From Spirosoma arboris (lineage in GTDB: Bacteria > Bacteroidota > Bacteroidia > Cytophagales > Spirosomataceae), in contig NZ_WPIN01000010.1 of assembly GCF_009754945.1 (NCBI RefSeq), positions 124,001 to 188,000 on the forward strand: DNA of 64,000 nucleotides, written 5' to 3'. Positions within the stretch are counted from its first letter, which is position 1. Each line of letters starts with the position of its first letter. This document shows, piece after piece, positions 16,012-23,901 of this stretch. The notes beneath the pieces were generated by a model. The model ran no database searches. It was not told the DNA's origin and saw nothing but the letters and a program-made list of their open reading frames with translations. Position numbers and translations under genes: made by a program.

Positions 16012-16116
16012 AAAGGGGGAAGAGGGGAACAGGTTTACATTATAGTGGAACACCCCTTTTTGGTAGCTTCTTCTTTCTATTTAGGGGTGTTCCACTACAA
16101 TAGAACCCTGTTCCCC
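16011..16116. repeat. Nested hairpin element, copy 2
   Basis: Outer arms GGGGAACAGGTT (16024-16035) and AACCCTGTTCCCC (16104-16116, one bulge) enclose perfect 14-bp inner arms AGTGGAACACCCCT (16044-16057) and AGGGGTGTTCCACT (16083-16096). The layout equals copy 1 at 11056-11158. Further CCTGTTCCCC repeats continue to about 16128. Confidence 0.7.
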
Positions 16117-16343
16117 TGTTCCCCTGTTTCTACTACTTTTCAAAGCCTGAAAGGGGGAGTAGAAGCTGGTTTAAGGCCGTTTACGATCTGACGAAAGCCG
16201 TCAAAATACTTGTAAACGCGGTTGAGGCTACGAATGGGATAGACCCTTTGCTCGATCAATCCCTTATCCGTGCTGGCTTGAGGCCTCTTTGCTCATCCGT
16301 AACCATCGGAGTTGAGCCATCAAAAATATTCCTACCGATGATT

Positions 16344-16381
16344 AGCTTGACTACTCTTACCCAGCTAAGAATAGTCAAGCT
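16344..16381. repeat. Hairpin with 15-bp arms
   Basis: Arms 16344-16358 and 16367-16381 pair at 14 of 15 positions around an 8-nt loop (AGCTTGACTA / TAGTCAAGCT at the base). No T run follows. The rest of 16129-16450 shows no gene I would support. Confidence 0.55.
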
Positions 16382-16450
16382 GATGGTTGACCGCTATGCT
16401 GGTGGATACCTGATCGTAGTTGGGTCGCCTATAGGTCTGCCACCGATCGC

Positions 16451-16744
16451 TTACAGGCTGGTGGGTTCGTCAAACTGTTCCCAATCCACTTGCCGGGCCA
16501 CAAAGATTTCGTAGATGAGATTTTTCTTACCGGGTCGGTCGGGATCGGGCTCCATTTTCATGTGCGATAAGTGAGCCACGATATAGGTGGGCCAGGTGGC
16601 CGGAGCGTCGGCATCGTCGCCAATCAGTAAGGGTTGACCGTAGCTGTAGTGGGGTGGGGCCTCCACCACCACATCAGCCTGTAGTAGGGTATAGGTCTGT
16701 CGACTGGGATCGTCATAGAGTTGGATGCGCAGGAGTTGGGGCAT
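16451..16744 (-). CDS. Conserved small protein of the island, paralogue of 33123-33506
   Basis: A 97-residue protein opening LLRIQLYDDPSRQTYTLL and containing LIYEIFVARQVDWEQF. The protein at 33123 has LLRFHLYDNPSRQSFYQL and LLIEVFFARLEEWGWF at matching places, so the two are related. No signal peptide, membrane segment or catalytic motif is seen. Function is unknown. The pair shows that the island carries its own uncharacterised family. Confidence 0.65.
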   Translation of the reverse strand: MPQLLRIQLYDDPSRQTYTLLQADVVVEAPPHYSYGQPLLIGDDADAPATWPTYIVAHLSHMKMEPDPDRPGKKNLIYEIFVARQVDWEQFDEPTSL

Positions 16745-17412
16745 GAGAGCGTTGTTTACGGTTACTTAAAGATACCTTCAGGAAAGGCGTAAAGAAGCCC
16801 CAGGACGCATTATTAATAGATTCTTCATCCAGCAGCCAGTCCTCAGAGTAGACACCGCATCCCTAAGGCTGACTCGCTAAACGGAGTAAGTTCGTAGAGG
16901 CATTGATTTCGCTATCTTCACCTTGACCGCACTCGCTCAAGCCGTGCCCATGGTCGGCTTAACTGGGTTCAAACGGTGACAGTTGATCAGCGTCCTCTCA
17001 TACCCCCTCCTTATTGAAAGAATAGGCAGCCATGTCAGGCATATAACTTACTGTGAGTAGCAATAGCGTAGGTTGCGGGCAATCGACTATGCCTCTCTTG
17101 AAACCGTTAACAGAGCTGGAGGCCTTGGCCAGTCTATAGCGCCACAGGGGATCGTCAACTCCTTCACTTGGCAATGGCTAGCGAGTCGATAAGCAATCCT
17201 TGGGTGTAGCGTTAACTAAACCCCTAACTGAAAGTGGAACGTTGATTCGTGAACTGGCAAGTTGCGACAGCAATCCTATTCTAATAGCGTCATTATCATC
17301 GTTGACAGGTTGTCTCAGACAAACGGGCGTTTTAAGAAAATGAGAACTGAAAAAAAAGTGAGAGATTGTCAGCCTAGATCATGACCCACTCAATTTCAGG
17401 TGTTAAACTAGT
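16745..17412. other. 668-bp stretch without recognised features
   Basis: Neither strand gives a frame with protein-like composition, and no strong hairpin or repeat stood out. It may be decayed sequence. Confidence 0.5.
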
Positions 17413-18198
17413 TCAGTAGGTTTCGTATTCATAGTCGGTTTGCCCACTGCCATCTATCTGTACTTTTTTGATGGGCAGTTCCTGGGCGTTATAGGAATAT
17501 ACCTGACCGCTCACCAATAGATTATTTTTGCTAAGATTATGGGCCGAATACCCTCCACTGATGAGCACACCATACCAAGGGTTGGGATGAGTATCATACT
17601 GATAACGGATTGTATTACTAGGGCCGCCTGTAGCGTAAGTTGTCGTCACGTTAACCACATTATCCTGGCTATAGGAATAGGTGGCCGTAAATTCCATCCA
17701 TAGCGTACCCTCATCATTGTAATTTTTACGAACGCCTTTAGTGGGGTACTTCCCGCTCCCGTATACATACTGCTCTTCATACTCCAGCATCGCTTTATCA
17801 AGCACAATTTTGTTAGCTTTCACCTCCATTAGTCGATTCTGAGCATCGTAAGTATACAAATACCGCCTGTAAAAATTGAGCGTATGACCTGGGTATTCGG
17901 GGTCCTGTTTCCACTCTGACTGGCTTACTAATCCCGTGTCATTATAGGTCAGATAATAGTCATCTTGGGCATATAGATACGTCGAGCCCGTAAAGGTCCG
18001 GGTAGACACCAGTTGATTGGCTTGGTTATAGGTGTAGTTGGTAATAGTGGTATAACTAAGTGGAGACGAACTACTGGTCGTACTAGTGGTCGACTTTTTG
18101 AGTCGATACCGAGGGGCTTGGACGTTGGGCTCTTGACACGATGCGAGTGTGCCTAGGAAGAGAAGAGCGACCAGCGTATAGGTAAGTAGTACTTTCAA
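17413..18198 (-). CDS. YD-repeat-like lipoprotein
   Basis: A 261-residue protein with a lipobox at LASC (Cys21). The mature chain has many Tyr-rich strand units (TITNYTYNQANQLVSTRTF, YLTYNDTGLVSQSEW, YTYDAQNRLMEVKA), the pattern of YD/RHS-like beta strands seen in DUF4595-type Bacteroidota surface lipoproteins. It starts with TTG, because an in-frame stop lies 12 bp upstream and no ATG is available. A Ser/Thr-rich linker follows the lipid anchor. It is probably displayed on the outer membrane. Confidence 0.65.
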   Translation of the reverse strand: MKVLLTYTLVALLFLGTLASCQEPNVQAPRYRLKKSTTSTTSSSSPLSYTTITNYTYNQANQLVSTRTFTGSTYLYAQDDYYLTYNDTGLVSQSEWKQDPEYPGHTLNFYRRYLYTYDAQNRLMEVKANKIVLDKAMLEYEEQYVYGSGKYPTKGVRKNYNDEGTLWMEFTATYSYSQDNVVNVTTTYATGGPSNTIRYQYDTHPNPWYGVLISGGYSAHNLSKNNLLVSGQVYSYNAQELPIKKVQIDGSGQTDYEYETY

Positions 18199-18646
18199 GC
18201 TTTTATCGATTTAGACCAGGGTAAGCGATCAAGGTGTAAGGCAACCAATAACGTAACCTTAGGCAGGTCAGGTCGTTGAGTTAACCGGTTCTGGTTGTAT
18301 ATCGGCATTGACTGTAAAAGGTGAGTATCGTTTGAATTTAATCGTATCCTAGCATTCAGGCATCGATACTTGACGTATGAAAATCACGAAGCCACCTAAC
18401 TGTTGATGGTTTTCCTGATTTATGGATACGAATTATTTATCTCATATAAACGCTCCCAAGCGAGACAAAGGAGCCTGCATGCGTTTGCTTTAAAAACCGG
18501 ACGTTTAGGTGACGTGCAGGTAGTGATTTTAGGAGCAGAGTTGCTAGGTCTACCTTGATTTATTTTGTTGATACGATCTGACCTACCTACTAAAATGGAT
18601 AGTTCATACGTTGAGCCAATAACGAGTGCAATCCCTGATCGATCCG
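18199..18646. other. Divergent intergenic stretch, 448 bp
   Basis: It lies between the minus-strand lipoprotein and the plus-strand secreted protein, and should hold promoters for both. No TAnnTTTG match or repeat was picked out with confidence. Confidence 0.4.
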
Positions 18647-20185
18647 ATGAACATCCGCGGTGTAGTGCTGCTCTGGCTACTAGCCAATACGCTGAGCGTA
18701 GCTCAAAAACAAGCCAACCACTGGTACTTTGGCCAGAACGCTGGCCTTCGCTTTGACGTCAACTGCCAACCCATTGCCCTCCAGGACGGCCAGATGAGCA
18801 GTGATTATGGCAGTGCCGTCATGTCGGATGCGCAGACGGGACAACTCCTATTCTATACCGATAGCTACCGCATCTGGAATCGTCAGCATCAACTCATGCC
18901 CCACGGTCAGCTCACCGACTATGCCGGGCGGGGTGCTCTCAGTCAAGGCTCCTTGTTTGTGCCCGTGCCTGGCCAGCCCAGCCAGTATTACTTCTTTCAT
19001 CTGGTCGAGACAAACCGCACTAACACCGGTCCCGCTGACTTTGCCCGGTTAACCTATTCGATCATTGATATGGGCCTGGATGAAGGGCGAGGCGACGTGG
19101 TCACAGCTAAGAAAGACTCTACCCTGGCTCAAGGCCTGGCTGGACGTCTGACGGCAATTCCTCACCAGAACGGCTACGACTATTGGGTATTGACTCACCA
19201 GTATAATACCGATGCGTTTTTGATTTATCCGGTGACGGCCCAAGGGATCGGTCCGGCTGATACGCTACGGATTGGATCTGTTTATCAAGGACAAGCGGTC
19301 TATGGCATGCTTAAAGCTTCGCCTGATGGGCATAAAGTCGCTTCTTCATCAATGACCACCCAGCCCCATGCCTTTGATCTATTTGACTTTAATCCTGCCA
19401 CGGGTCGATTAACCAACTACGTGAATCTAGGTGATCTGCGCTTGCAGTACGGGGTATCTTTCTCCCCGGATAACTCCAAGCTTTACTTGACCACTCAGCA
19501 AGTTCTGCGTCCAAGCCAGCCTAATCAGGGCGTGGAGTATATCCGGCAATATGATTTGCGTTCGGCCGACCCAAAAACGATCATTGGTTCGGGTCGCAGC
19601 ATTATTGACCAGAACCCCCTGACCAATTTCCCAACGACGAATCTTTCCCAACGTCAGGGCTTCTACGCGGCTTCGTTGCAACTGGGTCCCGATGGTCGTC
19701 TTTACTGTGTAGCGGATTATAGCAACCCCGTGGCCAGTGATCCCTGTTCGAACTGTAGTCAGCATATTCTGGTAATCAATCGCCCGAACGAGCCCGGCTT
19801 TGCTTGTAATGTGCAGCTGCAGACGGCGGAGCTAGGAGTTGGCCGGGTGGGCGATGCGAACGATTTGCCGAATTTCATGCAACACTACTTTAATGGTTTA
19901 CTCCCTCTGGATTGCGCGTTTGATCAAGACGATGGCTGTACGGGCCAGAACATTAAACTCTTCCCCAACCCGGTTCAAGATCAAGCCGAGTTGCTGATTA
20001 CGGATCTTTGTTACAAGCCCTACCAGTTACGCATTCTGAATGTAGTAGGTCAAGTGTTAAGTGCTTATTGGGTGACTACGGCCCGGTCCCAAGTCTTTAA
20101 TTTTGGCCATTTAGCCGCTGGTCACTATGTGGCTGAATTGCGGTTTGCGAATCGAACGCTCATCAAGCGGTTCGTTAAACTGTAG
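18647..20185 (+). CDS. Secreted beta-propeller-like protein with type IX sorting domain
   Basis: A 512-residue protein. Signal peptide MNIRGVVLLWLLANTLSVAQ, with start at ATG 18647 rather than GTG 18626. The body (about 25-420) opens HWYFGQNAGLRFD and includes LKASPDGHKVASSS, VSFSPDNSKLYLTT and LQLGPDGRLYCVA, which are repeated blade-like turns (SPD/GPDG) of a propeller. Residues about 435-512 are a T9SS type A sorting domain: IKLFPNPVQDQAELLI, RILNVVGQVLS, LAAGHYVAELRF, RFVKL. It should cross the outer membrane through type IX secretion and stay on the surface or be released. Confidence 0.85.
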   Translation: MNIRGVVLLWLLANTLSVAQKQANHWYFGQNAGLRFDVNCQPIALQDGQMSSDYGSAVMSDAQTGQLLFYTDSYRIWNRQHQLMPHGQLTDYAGRGALSQGSLFVPVPGQPSQYYFFHLVETNRTNTGPADFARLTYSIIDMGLDEGRGDVVTAKKDSTLAQGLAGRLTAIPHQNGYDYWVLTHQYNTDAFLIYPVTAQGIGPADTLRIGSVYQGQAVYGMLKASPDGHKVASSSMTTQPHAFDLFDFNPATGRLTNYVNLGDLRLQYGVSFSPDNSKLYLTTQQVLRPSQPNQGVEYIRQYDLRSADPKTIIGSGRSIIDQNPLTNFPTTNLSQRQGFYAASLQLGPDGRLYCVADYSNPVASDPCSNCSQHILVINRPNEPGFACNVQLQTAELGVGRVGDANDLPNFMQHYFNGLLPLDCAFDQDDGCTGQNIKLFPNPVQDQAELLITDLCYKPYQLRILNVVGQVLSAYWVTTARSQVFNFGHLAAGHYVAELRFANRTLIKRFVKL

Positions 20186-20333
20186 GCGAATCAAAGAGCT
20201 CATAGCGAGATGGCTGACAGCAAATTGTATGCTACTAACCGGAGGTGACAGTTAATGAAAATTAATCGCCTCACAAAATGCTCCTAGCTGAGACGAAGGA
20301 ATAGTCATATATCTACTTCGTAAATTAGGCGTT

Positions 20334-20485
20334 GTTGTTGCACAACTTAAATGGTCGTTTTTTTGCTAGCGAATTGGCCTTAATCAGGCCTGTTTTACGG
20401 CCATATCTAGGATCATATTACGGGGAACGTTATAGGTATCAGGAGCAAAGCCTTTCCTAAAATGAGTTGTGCAACAGCCACGGGC
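20334..20485. mobile_element. MITE-like unit with TGTTGCACAACT inverted ends
   Basis: GTTGTTGCACAACTTAAAT at 20334-20352 is inverted at about 20461-20478 (AGTTGTGCAACAGC). The unit is about 150 bp and holds no gene. The right flank GCAACAGCCACGGGC is identical to 14104-14118. The ends look like those of IS5-type elements. It sits 180 bp upstream of the PadR gene and may influence its promoter. Confidence 0.45.
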
Positions 20486-20663
20486 GTTTTAGGAGGTACT
20501 AAACTACTGTCCGCTTCTGCACGGCATTTGTCCAAAAGTGGACAATTTACTCTCACTTGATTCGGTAAAACTAGCTCTAAACGCATTCAAGCGTACTTTG
20601 AAAAGTTGGCCGAGTATTTGTACGACAAAGCCTATACTAATAATAGCCACGACCAATTCTAGT

Positions 20664-21002
20664 ATGAAACGAGCATTTTTAGGGGAGTTGGAAGAAGTCG
20701 TCCTGCTAACCGTAGCAGCCCTCCAGGTATCGGCTTACTGTGCCTTAATTACCCAAACCATTGACCAGCAGATGGCCCGCAGCATCAGCTTTCCCACGGT
20801 CCACACCACCCTACAACGGTTGGAGGAGAAGAGCCTCGTTTCCTCGCAGATGGGCGGAGCCACCGCCGAGCGGGGAGGTCGTCAGAAACGCCTGTTTACC
20901 GTCACGACAGCCGGTCAGCGGGCGCTGATCGAGTGTCGGCAAATGCGCAGCCAATTGTGGCAGCAAATTCCAACTCCAGTTCTACAGCTATGGGGCGCTT
21001 AA
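20664..21002 (+). CDS. PadR family transcriptional regulator
   Basis: A 112-residue winged-helix protein starting MKRAFLGELEEVVLLTVAAL. It continues with the recognition segment SFPTVHTTLQRLEEKSLVSSQMG and the wing/helix GGRQKRLFTVTTAGQRAL. ATG 20664 gives the standard PadR start; an upstream in-frame extension to 20538 is unlikely. The next gene, an ABC permease with a prefix domain, overlaps by 13 bp. PadR plus prefix-domain permease is a known pairing in Bacteroidota, so PadR probably represses this pair. Confidence 0.85.
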   Translation: MKRAFLGELEEVVLLTVAALQVSAYCALITQTIDQQMARSISFPTVHTTLQRLEEKSLVSSQMGGATAERGGRQKRLFTVTTAGQRALIECRQMRSQLWQQIPTPVLQLWGA

Positions 21003-23644
21003 GTGGCCGTAACGATCGCCACCCAGGGCCACCGAAATGGGCCGAGTGGTTACTGAACCGATTCAGTCCCACCGGCATGGAAGATGAATTGCAAGGCGAT
21101 TTGTTGGAAATGTACGCCTATTGGGTAAAAATAGGAGGCATCTCAAAAGCCCAATGGTGGTATTGCTTGGCGGTCCTGCGGCTAATCCGCCCTTTTACCT
21201 ATTCTCAACCGGAAGGTCACCGGACCGACCGCACCGGCGGACCGGTTCGAACCACCTCTAACTTAAGCCCAACTATGATTCGTAATTATGTTCTCATCGC
21301 CTGGCGTACGCTTACCCACAACAAAGCCTTTTCGGCCATCAACATTCTAGGCTTAGCCTTAGGCATGGGCTGTAGTCTGCTCATCTGGTTATGGGTCCAG
21401 GATGAACGCAGCATCGACTCATTTCATGCTAACCGCGACCGATTATATAGTGTCTATGAACGGGTCTTTTCGGAAGGAAAGGTTCAGGCGGGTCATTGGA
21501 CGCCCGGCTTGTTAGCGCAGGAACTAAAACGCACCGTGCCCGAGGTAAAATACGCCTGTAGCTACCGTCAGCATGCAGCCACTTTTCAAGTCGGGGACAA
21601 AATCGTGGATATCGAGGGAGCCAGTGCGGGCGAGGATTTTTTCACCATGTTTAGTTTTCCCCTTTTACAAGGAACCGCACGAGCGGCCCTCAACGATCCA
21701 ACCAAAATTGCCATTTCCCGTAAGATGGCCACCATCTTCTTTGGCAGTCCTCAAGCGGCAATGGGTAAAATCGTTCGCTACAATAACCGGCGGGATCTGA
21801 TGATAAGCACCGTGTTTGAAAATCCACCCGTTACTTCCTCGCTTCAATTTGATTTTCTGTCGAACTGGAAAGCGCATACCCAGGACGTTGATTGGCTACA
21901 AACCTGGATCAATCGTAGCCCCGCCACGTTCATTGATCTGCAAGACAATGCCGATCCGGTGAAGGTAGAGGCTAAGTTGAAAGACTTCTTAAAAGCGTAT
22001 CTCCACGAAGGAGATGGTGGTGGCTTTCATGTCGAATTAGGGCTGCAACGCTTCGATCAGATGTATCTGCATTCCACTTTCAAAGATGGTCAACCCGATG
22101 GGGGACGTATTGGCTATGTTCGCATTTTCTCCTTTGTGGCTCTATTCCTATTATTAATTGCCTGCATCAATTTTATGAACTTAGCCACGGCTCGCTCGGC
22201 CAAACGAGCCAAAGAAGTGGGCATTCGTAAAACGATTGGAGCCCTGCGTTTCTGGTTGGGTGTTCAGTTTGTGGGTGAAGCCATGCTGGTAACGTTCTTA
22301 GCCCTACTGGTTGCCTTGGTCGCGGTTGCCTTGCTGTTGCCTAGTTTTAATGAATTAACACGCAAGCAGATTAATTTACCCCTCTTACAGCCTCTATTCT
22401 GGGTAGGAATAGCCAGTCTGCTCGTCATTACAGGGTTAGTGGCCGGCAGCTATCCAGCCTTATTTTTGTCCGCTTTACAGCCCATCAAAGTATTGAAAGG
22501 CACGTTGCGTTTTAGCCCACAAGCGCAATTATTCCGCCGGGGGCTGGTTGTTTTTCAGTTTGTGCTATCGATGTTGATGATTATCGGCACGATTATCGTC
22601 TCTCAACAGATACACTATGTACAAACCAAAAACCTAGGCTATGACCGGGAGAATTTAATTTATTTTCAAGTCGTTGGTGATTTAGGAACGAAATATGAGG
22701 CTTTTAAACAACAACTGGCCAGTATGCCAGGTATACAGGCCATCAGTCGGGTTACTTCCGCTCCCTCACAAATGGGGGCTCATGCCTATGATATAGACTG
22801 GGCTGGTAAAAATCCGAATACCCGAGAAGTCTTCATTCATAATACGGTTGGGCATGGATTCTTGGCGATGATGAAACTTCAACTCCTACAAGGTCGTGAC
22901 TTCTCGCCCCTATTTCCAACCGATTCGAACGCGTTTATTATCAATGAATCAGCACTCAAGCAGATCGGCTATAAAGAACCGCTTGGTAAACCGCTAACCG
23001 CTTTAGGTCGTCACGGAACCATTATTGGAGTAGTAAAAGATTTCCATATCCGATCGTTGCATGAGCCCATTGAGCCCTTAGTTCTTCTCTTTCATGAAGA
23101 GCTGGATTGGGGAAAATTTTTAGTCAAAACCAAGCCCGGTCAAACCAGGCAGGCTCTTGCCAGCCTGGAGAAGGTATTTAAACAGATGGAGCCCCAATTT
23201 CCATTTACTTACTATTTTGTTGATGAACAATATCAGAAGCTCTACCAGAGTGAGCAGGTGATTAATCAGCTGACCACTATTTTTGCCTTACTCACCATCT
23301 TTATTTCCTGCCTGGGTTTACTAGGACTTGCCTCCTTCACGGCTGAACAACGGACCAAGGAAATCGGTGTTCGCAAAGTATTAGGTGCCTCCGTAGCCAG
23401 TGTGGTAACGTTACTAGCGAGTGATTTTCTCAAACTAGTCGCCCTGGCCATTGTGGTGGCTAGTCCGTTAGGTTGGTATGTGATGAATCGATGGTTAAGT
23501 GATTTTGCCTATCGCATTGAGATAAGTGGCTGGGTGTTCCTGTTGGCTGGCTTGCTGGCGATGGGCGTCGCCCTATTGACCATTAGTTTTCAAAGCATCA
23601 AGGCGGCCTTATTAGATCCGGTCAAGTCCTTACGAAGCGAATAG
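20990..23644 (+). CDS. FtsX/MacB-type ABC transporter permease with prefix domain
   Basis: About 884 residues. An N-terminal permease prefix domain (PPKWAEWLLNRFSPTGMEDELQGDLLEMYAYW) is followed by two MacB-PCD plus FtsX halves. Each half has an N-terminal membrane helix, a periplasmic domain and three C-terminal helices. Examples are NKAFSAINILGLALGMGCSLLIWLW near 120 and FALLTIFISCLGLLGLASFTAEQRTKEIGVRKVLGA near the end. The EVGIRKTIGA and EIGVRKVLGA motifs mark the two FtsX units. No ATPase gene is adjacent, so the ATPase must be elsewhere. Such permeases drive lipoprotein, peptide or drug efflux. The start at ATG 20990 overlaps PadR; GTG 20933 is possible. Confidence 0.88.
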   Translation: MGRLSGRNDRHPGPPKWAEWLLNRFSPTGMEDELQGDLLEMYAYWVKIGGISKAQWWYCLAVLRLIRPFTYSQPEGHRTDRTGGPVRTTSNLSPTMIRNYVLIAWRTLTHNKAFSAINILGLALGMGCSLLIWLWVQDERSIDSFHANRDRLYSVYERVFSEGKVQAGHWTPGLLAQELKRTVPEVKYACSYRQHAATFQVGDKIVDIEGASAGEDFFTMFSFPLLQGTARAALNDPTKIAISRKMATIFFGSPQAAMGKIVRYNNRRDLMISTVFENPPVTSSLQFDFLSNWKAHTQDVDWLQTWINRSPATFIDLQDNADPVKVEAKLKDFLKAYLHEGDGGGFHVELGLQRFDQMYLHSTFKDGQPDGGRIGYVRIFSFVALFLLLIACINFMNLATARSAKRAKEVGIRKTIGALRFWLGVQFVGEAMLVTFLALLVALVAVALLLPSFNELTRKQINLPLLQPLFWVGIASLLVITGLVAGSYPALFLSALQPIKVLKGTLRFSPQAQLFRRGLVVFQFVLSMLMIIGTIIVSQQIHYVQTKNLGYDRENLIYFQVVGDLGTKYEAFKQQLASMPGIQAISRVTSAPSQMGAHAYDIDWAGKNPNTREVFIHNTVGHGFLAMMKLQLLQGRDFSPLFPTDSNAFIINESALKQIGYKEPLGKPLTALGRHGTIIGVVKDFHIRSLHEPIEPLVLLFHEELDWGKFLVKTKPGQTRQALASLEKVFKQMEPQFPFTYYFVDEQYQKLYQSEQVINQLTTIFALLTIFISCLGLLGLASFTAEQRTKEIGVRKVLGASVASVVTLLASDFLKLVALAIVVASPLGWYVMNRWLSDFAYRIEISGWVFLLAGLLAMGVALLTISFQSIKAALLDPVKSLRSE

Positions 23645-23743
23645 CCTCCCAGAAGAGGTCTAAGAGTTCACCTCTAAACGTCTGTTTACTAAAGGCTCAT
23701 TAGTGAGACGGCATTATTAAGCGACTTAGTAGTCTATCTCATA

Positions 23744-23779
23744 ACGGCAAAGGCCACGCTCGAGCGTGGCCTTTGCCGT
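23744..23779. terminator. Perfect 36-bp palindrome, bidirectional terminator
   Basis: The sequence is self-complementary from A23744 to T23779 with its centre at CTCGAG. It lies between the end of the plus-strand permease and the end of the minus-strand kinase, the expected place for a shared terminator. The following CCCATTTTCTTTTC gives a T-rich tail on the plus strand. Confidence 0.75.
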
Positions 23780-23901
23780 CCCATTTTCTTTTCAACAACC
23801 TTGATTATCAAGGTTAACAAAGATACTATTTTTAATTATTTGGATTTATAACACCAGGAGTCTGCTTCAGAATATGGGCGTTTCAGGAGACGAGGTTACG
23901 C

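Noticed and set aside
16248..16514. 88-codon plus ORF
   Set aside because: Overlaps the minus-strand paralogous gene and has no protein-like composition.
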